Of a stretch of DNA of 64,000 nucleotides, positions 35,724 through 45,379 are shown piece after piece. Numbering within the stretch: position 1 is the stretch's first letter; every line of letters begins with the position of its first letter. A program made the position numbers and the translations under genes. The notes below the pieces were generated by a model that was given only the letters and a program-made list of their open reading frames with translations, searched no databases and was not told where the DNA came from. This stretch comes from Fasciolopsis buskii (taxonomy: Eukaryota; Platyhelminthes; Trematoda; Plagiorchiida; Fasciolidae), in assembly GCA_008360955.1 (NCBI GenBank), contig LUCM01008186.1, positions 1 through 64,000 on the forward strand, given 5' to 3'.

Positions 35724-36561
35724 TTACACCTTCCAGCCGGTACCTCTGCGCTGCGGACACCTGAACTTCTTCAAGGTAAGCTTCAGACCCATTATGACAC
35801 ATCGCGACCGACATGCAATCCAACACTGTCATCGACTGGTACCTATGCGACTGAGGGGCGTTTCATGAGACCTGTGTTCCAAGGTACACTGTACAATTTT
35901 TTATTTTCAGCTTCTGTTGCTTTGGCGTGCGAAGACATACGTACTATATTTTAAAGTTTTCATCAAAGGTTACAGTTGTATTTCAGCCCCTCAGCCCAGA
36001 AATCCAGCCCCCTGCTTCCTCCAAAATACTAAGCTCGAGGATATAATTTTCACATCAAGCATAGGTTTCAGAGCGAAATTTTATATGCACGTGTTCTTCA
36101 TTGTGGAAATCATTGCCTCAACAGTTGCGTCTCTCATAATGGTATTAAAATTACGTCCAGAGACTGTCCACTGTATCAGTACTTATTCACATACACGAAC
36201 TCTACTTGTCAGAGTTTCTGGCGTACGTATTTCGTTTAGGATTTTAGTGCTTACTAAAGTAATTGCTTAGAAACTTAGACCTCAGTCGATGACGCCATAT
36301 AATGTTACGGTCCGTGTTAATATGACGATGCTGTGTCCTGTGGCAGGTATTACCGCAAGCAATTTCCCTCATGTTTGTCTCCTCATCCCCGTGTCCCTTC
36401 CTGATATATTTCTCTACCATTCACTTGATCTGACAACATAAACAATCCTGTCCCTATGTCGGATATTACCGGAACTAACTTCTCTCCTTGCAGACATTTT
36501 GACCACGGCTATATTGGGGTTTTTTCACTCTTCATACATACCCACCTAGATCCCCACTCAT

Positions 36562-36870
36562 TTGGTTACTGAAATCTGGTGGACACCTTGTCCTCTGAGC
36601 AAACTGCCTTATTTGATAAAAAGAAATTATCCACATTACTCTGCTAGAAAAAAAGATTATTTCGGAAACAGCCTGAACCCAGCAACAAAGGCAAATTCGG
36701 GTTGCAAAGGAATGGATCACACCCCAAAAGGATATGTATGCCGTCGGCCCAGACCTGATCGTGCTAATGGAGAAACTCCACCCCGCCCGTGTTAGGTTGA
36801 CAAGCCTCTGGCTACGCTGTGAGATTCTGGCGAAGAAGTGAGCCGGAATTTCCACTTTTTCTTCACTGTC
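36562..36870 (+). pseudogene. possible LINE ORF1 fragment
   Basis: The frame 36,562-36,795 ends in PKGYVCRRPRPDRANGETPP. After a stop and frame shift the next residues read LTSLWLRCEILAKK. A basic R-P-R-P-D block followed by a hydrophobic L-R-x-x-I-L-x-K stretch resembles the end of the RRM-like part in some LINE ORF1 proteins. The evidence is weak, and it could equally be chance. Confidence 0.3.
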
Positions 36871-37860
36871 CACCCATCTATTTTTCAGCCTTCACCTGTC
36901 CTCCATAACGCATACCGGGCAAGTATGCTGGCGTTCAGAACAAGTGCCGTCGTCTTTCATTCTTCCTTAAATCATTACGCAAACTTATTGGAATTGCTGT
37001 GATACAAAGTGCTCTCAACCTTTACAAACACAAATTACTGAACCCAGCATTCTCACGTTTTTCCCATCGACTTATTTATGACCTGCCGTTGCAACTTCTA
37101 CCCTGGCATCCGGCCCGTCATGCTGTCCGCGATCCATTTCAGTGATGGCTTTCCTGGAAATCCGAAATAGTAGCGTCGCTGGCGGTCCAGCATGTTAAGT
37201 TGAAACTGACCCCGCCGCATGTACACCAGGCCCGTAATCTAGACGAGTTCTGCAAACAGAGCACATAGCGACTTGTATTCCTGAAACCTTGTGTTAGCCG
37301 TCCTACCACACCATTTCATTCAGCATCTGAGGGGATATCAAATGTTGTCTGACGAACCAATTACGAATAAAGACCATGCAGCATAGGACTAACTGAGCCA
37401 TGCATCTCATAGGCAGCAAGCGGGTGGAAAGTTTGTGAAATATGTTCCGTCAACGAAGGAATCCGTCCTACTGCGCATTTTAAGAGAGTCGTAAGAACCC
37501 TGAATTGATTGTAAGAAACTGACGGTTACCATTATTTAGACTTTGTTTACTCACCTCAACGGTAACTAGAACAAAGGTCAGACCGTCGTCTCTCTGGCTT
37601 TTCCCAGGCTTGCCAATGAACAGTGCCAATTTACTGCGTAAAGGGAAATGCAGAGGTAACGCAGACCTTTTCGCCGGAAGCTCAACCCCGTCCCGTGCGC
37701 GCCTCACATACTCCTGCTAAGGAGTCTTTATCCAGTTCTGGCGCTCCAGAACCGGTGCATTTAGCAAAACGTCAAGCAAATTCAAGCCATTAACCACCAG
37801 TGGTACCTTACCTCAGGTGAACCATTAAAACAAGCCAAAGCGACTATTAGTACCACTGCA
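36871..37860. other. unassigned sequence, end weakly homologous to repeat A flank
   Basis: Nothing is recognisable until about 37,740. From there to 37,860 the sequence is a diverged, inverted relative of 10,771-10,890. Confidence 0.4.
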
Positions 37861-39231
37861 ATGGCAAGAAATTCCGCTCCCAAATTCCAGACCCCTACTG
37901 CCACAGCACACCAAAATATCCGACATCAAAAAGCAACATACAGGTCATTCACGACAAGTATATTCGAAGAGTGATTATACTTCTTACACGAACTAGTTTC
38001 CCTGCCGCCACGCCTCAATCCAGCCCGCTCCTAGCCACATGAGTTCAGTGAACATTCTTGTGAGTTCCATTGTCTCCCAGTTCAAAATTCTTCACAAAGT
38101 TTCCTTCCTTAAGAAGTCCGGTGCAACCGTCAGTGCTTCCATCTGCTTCATCTTCAGCATTATATTGGTTCTTAAATGTTGTTAATTCATCCTCTCTTAC
38201 CCTCCCCATATGAAGTCCAATCTGATTTCGACTCATCCTCACCCCATTATCATATGCATATTTGTACTCACCTTCTCAGTTTAACTTCTATGTTCATCAA
38301 ATAACCCCTAGATTTTCGAGGAACCCGGCCACATCGTGACGGCCGCGATCGCTTTTCAGCCACATTTCTTACCTGCAATACGTAACTAGATACATTTAAT
38401 CGTGAAATGGCTCGCAGTTCACGACTATCAACAAGCCTTGTATAATCCTGGCGAAAGTCTCTCGGATTTAATTTCAAGCTGGAAAACTGGTGCCTAACGC
38501 ATCACATTGAAAATTCTGCTCGTTTGAGAGCACAATAATGCTTACTGTCAGGTGTTTATTTTTACTGGTTTCACTGTGCCATTATTGAATAAATTTAATC
38601 TTGCTCTGCGCAAGCCCCTTGGAAATCGAGATATGTACACATTGTTATCCCTATTATTACACAACTGGCCGATCTCCAACAGTTTCGAATGTTCCTTGCG
38701 ATGGTTCTCCCATGATCAGGCAGCCAATTTTAAATTAGTCAACTGTCCACCGCTGTTCAGAACTGCTAGTGTTACAATAGAAGAAGTACAGCGGGAATTT
38801 GCAAGGAAACTTCGCGGTCCCACGTCGAGCCTTAGTTGCAGAGAACCACCCGCGCTGATACATCTTGACCCTCTTTGGCTATGTCGTGTCAACCTAAATC
38901 TCATATTTCTTTTCAAACTTCCAAGGTGGCAAGCACGCACGGCTGGACTGCTAACGAGTCTTCTTATCCCTCCCAAAATCGACCGTCATCCCTTGCTATA
39001 TCATCATTCGCAATGTTTTTCAATTCAAAATTCTTTGAAATTGTCTGCTCTATTTTATGAAATGGGTTTCTAGACCCTGTCCGCATGAGCCAGAATCTAA
39101 CACAAATCAGGGTTGTCTTGTTCAAGCTGCTCAAAACGCTAGCATATTTCAAATTAATTAGGGCCAATGACAGTCCATACCTGGCTTTCGAAGGCAAACC
39201 TAGGCTTCTAGCCCTTCCGGAAGTCAAGAAT
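37861..39231 (-). repeat. inverted repeat A, right arm
   Basis: Reverse-complement copy of 9,400-10,770 (1,371 bases) with one difference noticed, a T/C substitution near the outer end. The outer boundary falls exactly at the start of the 15-mer ATCTTGCTCTGCGCA (39,230-39,244). That 15-mer also occurs inside the arm at about 38,598, and it is followed by an 11-base C run at 39,247-39,257. Confidence 0.9.
38552..39073 (+). pseudogene. CR1-like LINE C-terminal relic, right-arm copy
   Basis: Codon-for-codon identical to the 173-codon minus frame at 9,558-10,079. It holds the tail block NLALRKPLGNRDMYTLLS and then the C-terminal LINE block IEEVQREFARKL with LIHLDPLWL. The plus orientation agrees with the other LINE pieces of this half of the window. 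It is judged a relic for the same reasons as the left copy. Confidence 0.6.
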
Positions 39232-39502
39232 CTTGCTCTGCGCATGCCCCCCCCCCCTTAAGAGAGAAATATATACATTGTTATCGCTGTACTTCACTAA
39301 TGGTTCGCCTTTTGCTTTGCCAGCCCGCCACGAGAAACACAACGCATTTGTTGTTTTGTCCAAAAGCCGCAACTGCAAGCACGTTTCTCTTATTTCGGCA
39401 GATTTTGTGGCTCTTTCAACCAGAAAGCGATTCAGAACCTGGATCAGTAGCACAGGCCAAACTGGCCCTCTCATTAGCCCATCCTTATCCAAAGAACCTT
39501 AG
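39226..39502 (+). pseudogene. second LINE tail remnant abutting repeat A
   Basis: The plus frame 39,233-39,502 begins LLCACPPPLKREIYTLLSLY, a relative of the NLALRKPLGNRDMYTLLSLL block 630 bases upstream. It is followed by ADFVALSTRKRFRTW, of no known function. The first 20 bases repeat those near 38,598 almost exactly, so the two tails form a spaced direct repeat. The reading frame passes through an 11-base C run that may hide a length error. Confidence 0.5.
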
Positions 39503-41034
39503 AATTTTGCTGTGCTGTCAAGCACCGCATTAGGGTCTTCAGGTTTCTTAAGGTTCGGCATAGCTACATTTCCTGCGTACCCGAGGGTTCTTTAATGTGC
39601 CGTCTCCTCGGAATATCTTTCGGATATTCATCTGCCACGACGAAACTGTTCTGTCAAATGTAGAAAATAATGAATCTCTTATGCTCCGTTATTCGTGATA
39701 TGTTTAGCCAGCGAACGCCATGGGTGTGGCACCTCCAAAGGATCCGAAGTGATTCTTTTTCCCTTTTGCCACTGCTTCCAATTCCTAACTTCTTCTTGCA
39801 ACGCGTTTGGGGTAGCCACTTCCTGTATCACGGAATTCTTAATTGTATATCCTTTTCAGTTGTCTAGGTATGCTTCCGTCCCCGCAGTGATGGAGATGGC
39901 CTCACTCTTTCCACCTGAAGGACCTTACGTTATCCACCCCAATGCCGTACGCACTGCGCATGGTACTTGATAATCACCAACTTTGCTCCGTACTCCAGAA
40001 TGCCTCCAACGCTTCACAACCAAGTCCGCCCTTTCACTTTCCCGATTTACCACGATTGAGTCTCGCAAGTGCGCACACCTGAACAAAACTGTGTCAACTG
40101 ATTTTGCGGATTGCATCTACAATTTGGCTGACGAATATGTATCCATCATCCCATTCCGTTCAATGCTATACAGCAAAATGAGCCGCAATCTCAATCATCC
40201 AGCAGTTACGTTGGATTCCTGGCATTTTGGTGTTTTGCCTTAATTTTCCACTCATCAAAGTTGTGTCCGGTTCAGAGCCCACGAATCAGGCGCCTTTACC
40301 AACCCGATAATTGAGACCACTTTAATACGGACCGCGCATAAGCGAACCGGTTTATATGTGGTCTGAGAAATTGAGCAAACTATACTGGCTTCTACAGTGT
40401 CGTGAGTTGGCATTAACTTTGCATGGTGGAGCAATTTGTATTGACCGACTAGGCGGCCATCTTCGCTGTAGCCTGCATTGCCTGGCAAGTTATTGCAAAT
40501 TGCGACTCCTGCAGTCAAATACAGCAGGCCCCTGTGGTTTTAGCTACGCTCCAAGTCTCCTCCACATGCGTCGTCAAGAAATTCGCGCCGTCAAATAACT
40601 TTTGGTCGAGGCCGGAGTGTTTGTGCTTAGATGGTACCGTGCCGTCAAGCAAACTGGTGTGCGTATTTGCCCAAGGCCGCACTCAACCGTGATCTTTTGA
40701 AACATGTTTGATTGGTCTGCTGCTGTCCCGGGTTAGGCAAAAGACTCCACTATCCACTGTTCCTGCCCGCCAATCTTGGTGATCCTTCACGTCCCCAAAT
40801 TGGTCTCGCAATCACCCGGGTCTGTGGCTTCCGCTTCTTCTGCCCAGCGGCTTTGTAACGGCCAGACCTGTGGCCCAGGTGATCTCCATCTGCATCACCA
40901 GGTAAGACACCAAGTAAAAGTCTCATTTAATGGGTCTCTCGTCGGGTGTTGCGCATTTAGTCGGATTTTTGACAACTAGGAAGGCTGCTCAAACAAGGCT
41001 CTCAGTAAATTCTCGGCTTTAGCAAACACTGGGC
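39503..41034. other. unassigned sequence
   Basis: Frames at 39,695-39,970, 39,983-40,243, 40,356-40,598 and 40,776-40,979 (all plus) are open but unrecognised. The region could be the eroded 5' portion of the LINE that becomes recognisable at 41,035. Confidence 0.35.
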
Positions 41035-42160
41035 CGCTAGACACGGCTCCATGAAAAATATTCCCTGTCTCACCAACTTCCTCTGCGTTTTGGAATATGG
41101 TTCTTGAATATTGGATGAAGATAAACGGTTTGAATTGTGTCATTGCGACTTCGTAGATGCGTTTAGTTCGATGAACCCTAGCCTACTCCCAAGTATCCAG
41201 GGGCAAGTACAACTTTGGATGAATGCGTTTCCCACCATCAGGTTATTTTATTTCATTTCAGAAATAGTTGAGCAGCGAAGCTTGACGTCACGAGCGGCAA
41301 TCGGCTTTCTGTGTCAGGGCCATTATCGTTCTTACAATTCCTAAATTATCTAGCCTATGCGCCGAAGTCGGCCAGGTATTTCTTCACCGGCGATGCGAAA
41401 GTGGTGACGGGGCTTGTCCTAAACGAAGCTAACAAGTGGGATTTGCCCCAAATTAGAGAAAGATTCATTTATGATCCCGAAGTATGAAAAGTCTCGCTGT
41501 ATTACACGTTGACGGACTGTTCGCTGTGAACGCGGTTGACAGAGTGAAGGACCTAGCAGTTGCCGTCAGTTTTTTATTTTAACTGGGGGAACCAGTCTTC
41601 TCCAGCAACAAAAAGGCCAAAAGTGAACTGGTTAGACTGAAGTCAGCCTTGTCCTACCGTGAGTCGGAGGTGTTCATACCCCTGCACAAGAATATTATTA
41701 AATCTCAACTGAAATAATGTGTCCAGGCTTCATCGCCCTCCCTCACAAAGGACGCCGCTTATCTTGAATGGCTGCGGCGATCAGTCACGGGAACGGTTGA
41801 CGGGCAGATTTGGAAGATTAGTTACTGAGCTTCCTCGATATCTTCTCCTTGGGTAGCAGGAGACGCCGAGGCAACTTAGTAGAGATCCCTGAGATTGCAC
41901 ACAGCTCGTCAGGTTTTATACTGGATGGCTTTTTCCCCTAGGATTTGGACTCTTGCGTAAGTCGGAATAAGAAGATTGCAAAGGTACAATCTTAGCTGTT
42001 GGCTAGGTCGCACCTGTTCAGCAACAGGGTCGCAAACATTTGGAACCGACTTCCGGGATATTAGGCAACCATGCGCTGCGTGGTTCCATTTGAGCAGGCG
42101 TGGGACCAAACCTATGACTCAGCTTATCCCGACTTAGGGCAATAAGGGACAACAAATGGT
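41035..42160 (+). mobile_element. CR1-like LINE, RT to C-terminus, second family
   Basis: Plus-strand blocks in order: SMKNIPCLTNFLCVLEYGS (usual form L-K-N-R-S-C-L-T-N-L-L) and KRFELCHCDFVDAFSSMNPS with a decayed A-F-D-S box. The palm follows as SRAAIGFLCQGHYRS, an eroded box, and WDLPQI. After a frame change come RVKDLAVAVSFLF, KAKSELVRLKSAL and SEVFIPLHKNII. The end reads RRRRGNLVEI and ANIWNRLPG at about 42,030-42,057. Sequence ends near 42,160, after a PDLGQ-like stop region. This matches a LINE type common in trematodes and tapeworms and is distinct from the family at 22.1-23.9 kb. Its catalytic A-D-D is lost and stops are frequent. Confidence 0.75.
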
Positions 42161-42339
42161 GGGCTTTTTTGTTCTTCTGCATCTTGCTTTTATTTGCGAA
42201 AGCTTGGGAATGACAACATCTCGCCGCCAGGGTGATGTAGGGAAAGAGGTGAATTAGTACGGGCCCTCGTGAGCATTAAGGGTCTGACCGATATACGGGG
42301 TCACCGTGGTGCCCTATTCCAGATAAGGGGAACGATACA

Positions 42340-42490
42340 CTTAGAAGTACCGGAAAAACGATTGTGCGAGAACGCGTAATGACCTGGTCAGGGGCAGACC
42401 GTTTGCTATACGAGTGATGACTGGCTGGAGCAGACTACCGGAGGAAGTGGTCAAGGTGGGGTCAGTGCGCAAATTCAGAGGGAGACTAGA
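42340..42490 (+). pseudogene. LINE C-terminal tail fragment
   Basis: The plus strand reads NDLVRGRPFAIRVMTGWSRL, followed by PEEVVKVGSVRKFRGRLDN in the frame 42,414-42,704. This is the standard end of CR1-type ORF2 (V-V-x-x-W-N-x-L-P-E-E-V-V then F-K-x-R-L-D). No upstream RT is attached, and a different LINE ended 180 bases earlier, so this is a separate, heavily truncated insertion. Confidence 0.7.
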
Positions 42491-44739
42491 CAATGCACAG
42501 CTAGCTGTGTTTGGAGAGGACAGCATGTGGATTCTGAGGGTGAGGAGATGGTTGAATGAAAACATCTCAGAAATTGTTTCCTCCCTTGTAGGAACTGGGG
42601 ATTGTTTTCCTCCCTCCTGTTGTCGAAGCAATGTCAGACTCTGGGAGCTCTCGGTGCAAGATCCCGGACGATCAGGCATCTCACCATATGATCCTGTAAT
42701 CTAACTGGAACTGGAACAGGAGATGAGGTGTTCTATTTTCTGTTTCTTTCAGCGTGGCCCGTTGAAATAGACCTGGAAAATGAGTGTATCAGCAAAAGAA
42801 TTCTAGATACATGGTGCAGACCAACACTTATTATGTGAAAACTGAACTGAACTGTATTGCGGTCAAAACACTGTCTTATATAAGAAGCATTCGCTACCAG
42901 AACCTGGACGATCAGGATCTCGTAGTGGAGTCCAACGATCCAACTGGGAATTGGAACTGGACTTGGGATACAAAGTGGACTTTCACCTTTCGTGAGGCAT
43001 CTCTGCGTTTTGTTATGTCTGCAGGTGGGTTTGTCAAAGTTATCATGATTACTAGAAGTGAAAAAATTTTTCATCAATTTATTGCATGAACAACCACATA
43101 TGGTTTACATCGGGCCCCTGGCCGCTGTATGTGAGTAGTCCGGCCGTATTTTATCTTTCCAAAGGTGCCGTACTTGCCGTTAGGCGCCATATTAACCAGA
43201 GGATCGATGGAGTTGAACGAACCTTCAAGTATAAAAAGGTTTATTCAGGTACTGTCATTTTCATTGTATAATCGTTTTAGTTAAACGTATCGAGGACGTC
43301 GAACTGACGGAGGAAAATCGCGACCTGTACAATTAATGGTTTCCATAGTACTGATTGAATAATAAAACGTAGATCTAGAAGTTCTTATTCAGTGATGTAG
43401 CAACCATTTCAGTTTAGAAAGGCAACTGCTTGGGTCGCATTCTATTATCCATTGATAAGAATGTCCACGTGTGTTTATGCAATTGTATGTGCACACATGC
43501 CGCCAAAGAGAGAAAGAGGGCGCAGCCCTGTGCATATCAGTTTTCATCGGAACAAGTCGCGGAAAGAAGAAGGTAAAGAAATAGTAGAAAAGGAAAATGC
43601 GTAGCATACTTTTTACACCATTGTTGAAGCATGCGTGGTAGGAGTATATCCCATGGCTGTTAGGACCCACCACATTAAGACAGTACAGAACTGAAAACGG
43701 TCTCTATAATTTAAGTTTAATGACAACGGGGCGATGGCAAATTTCAACCTAAGTAATCGGCGGGTTTAAGTTCCAAATCTCAGACCTATTTTGTTATGAT
43801 GGCCACTTAATCAGGCTTATCACCGACAATCATCTTAAGTATGATGCCTCCGTCCTCTGCCTCGTCATCGGATTTTTATCGGGATCCACGGTGTCATTGG
43901 AATGGACACTATATGTAAGAGCGGTGGACGATGAACCATTACATCCATTATTTTGGTCCAAGGTCAGCACGACTGTGGTGACATCAGAGTGGTAACGTTA
44001 GTCGATGACCTGAGTGCGAATATCGCCTGGTGAGATCATTAAGTAAGGATGAGACGGTTTAGCTACCAGACCGATTGATCACCGAGAACCCACCAGGGCA
44101 AACCAATATAGACTGTTTTTTCTAATAAGCGAATGTTTATCTGATGCACTTGGCTTTCCTCTCTTGGCTTTAATGGGAAACAACGATAGTAACAGGCAAC
44201 AGAATCGATTGAAGTTTTCAGGGACAAAATAGAGCAGTTGCCTTCGTTTCTGTGCGCTATGTAACCTGGTGTCAGGAGTGGTTGGCATGATGGAACATTG
44301 CCCGGTTCCCCCAAACGAAATGAGGGAGGTTTCTTGGGCGACCCTATTCCGAGCTTTCGATAAAATAGTCTAAAGTGTGATGCAGTAGGACTTTCTGAGG
44401 GTCTCGTAATGCACCGGACACCCGTGACCAAATGATCGGTTTATATGCCCTTCGTTCTGATTATTCTACAGCGTTAAACGCCCCGGGTGAGTCCTACCTA
44501 CGGTTACGTTTTCACTTCCTGACGCGTTGCTGTAGGAAAAGAGAATATTCAAAGTAGACGAGAAGTAAACTTGCAGAGCTTGCGGAATAAAAAATGCCGT
44601 AGTAGACAACACATCAAATAGTCTAAATACACAAGCTCATGTTTTCAAATCATTTTATTTCAACGACGGTAACATCACGAACCTGCTTTATCTAAATTCA
44701 CTCAACTTTATTCCACTCTGCTGCGTCATCTGCTGGCTT
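42491..44739. other. unassigned sequence with a short imperfect repeat pair
   Basis: No element is recognisable apart from the repeat pair at 42,658-42,722 and 42,898-42,968. The minus frame 44,063-44,431 (122 codons) is open and unknown. Confidence 0.4.
42658..42968 (+). repeat. imperfect direct repeat pair with AACTGGAACTGGA core
   Basis: The blocks at 42,658-42,722 and 42,898-42,968 both begin GGACGATCAGG and both end in a run of A-A-C-T-G-G-A units. They look like two 3' ends of related LINEs, because the first lies just after a LINE C-terminal tail. Identity is roughly 65-70%. Confidence 0.45.
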
Positions 44740-44940
44740 CTACATGACTTCGCTCCCTTTTAGAAAGAAGCGATATGGTGGGCATGTTTGCCATAAGCAG
44801 ACGTACTCTAGAAACCGAAGGCTACTAACCTCGATCCCTGTGATAACCTGCGTAGACCCGGTACCGAATGTTAGATACCTCACCTGCGCATTGCTCGCCA
44901 GATCACTCAACTGAGTTTGGCAATAGCGCGCAAATACCAA
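44740..44940 (-). pseudogene. RTE-like C-terminal fragment
   Basis: The minus frame reads ASNAQVRYLTFGTGSTQVI, SSLRFLEYVCLW and CPPYRFFLKGSEV. This lines up with the C-terminal region of the RTE copies (V-R-N-L-V-L-G, then W-L-G-H-V-L, then L-P-Y-R-A-L-F). It is in the opposite orientation to the RTE copy that starts at about 45,380, so it is a separate and older fragment. Confidence 0.55.
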
Positions 44941-45379
44941 CTGTCATAACGAGACGACTTATATGTCTGCAAGACCCAAATAACTATGTCTATGCCTTAT
45001 CTCAGGCCGAAGGTCCAACGTGCTTCTATGGTCAATGGTTAGAGGCCTGACGGGGTGGTCTTCTGGTGCTCCTGGTCGGGATTTGATCTGAGTTAGCAGC
45101 TCAATCGGAAAAACGAGTGACAGAATAATTGACCCAAGTAGATGAGCTTTCACTCAGCCACGCCCCGCTGCCTTGCGGTCAGATTCTTGCCAGAACAAAA
45201 AGCTTTGGTTAAGAACCCTAATAGTTCTGCTTAGTGGCTGGACGCCCTAGCAGTACCCGTCCATCACTCCGCATGAGTTGCACGTCTACAAATAATTCCA
45301 TACTGCATCGGTCATCGTACAGGATAAGCAGGACTGCGCTGCACATTGAATCGAGCGGAGTGGGTAGTGATAAGTATGC

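Larger units (their letters stand above)
32440..36300 (+). mobile_element. CR1-like LINE body (ORF1 end, endonuclease, RT, tail)
   Basis: The plus strand resumes LINE-like sequence beyond the antisense RTE copy. The part 32,440-33,770 is Pro/Ser/Thr-rich and only tentatively an ORF1 end. The endonuclease spans about 33,780-34,450, the linker 34,490-34,900, and RT fingers and palm 34,900-35,720. A remnant end domain lies at 35,917-36,270 (VFIKGYSCISAPQPRNPAPC). That end is a diverged relative of the block at 22.3 kb (NNGSSCISAPHFNNQAPYFL). About 280 bases of the C-terminal region present at 22.37-22.86 kb are missing here. Together with ORF1 at 28.35 kb this would form one element split by the RTE insertion. 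Confidence 0.65.

Noticed and set aside
9400..39231. LTRs of a single large element
   Set aside because: The arms are inverted rather than direct and contain internal LINE coding sequence, so they are not LTRs. No transposase or target duplication supports a foldback or terminal-inverted-repeat transposon.
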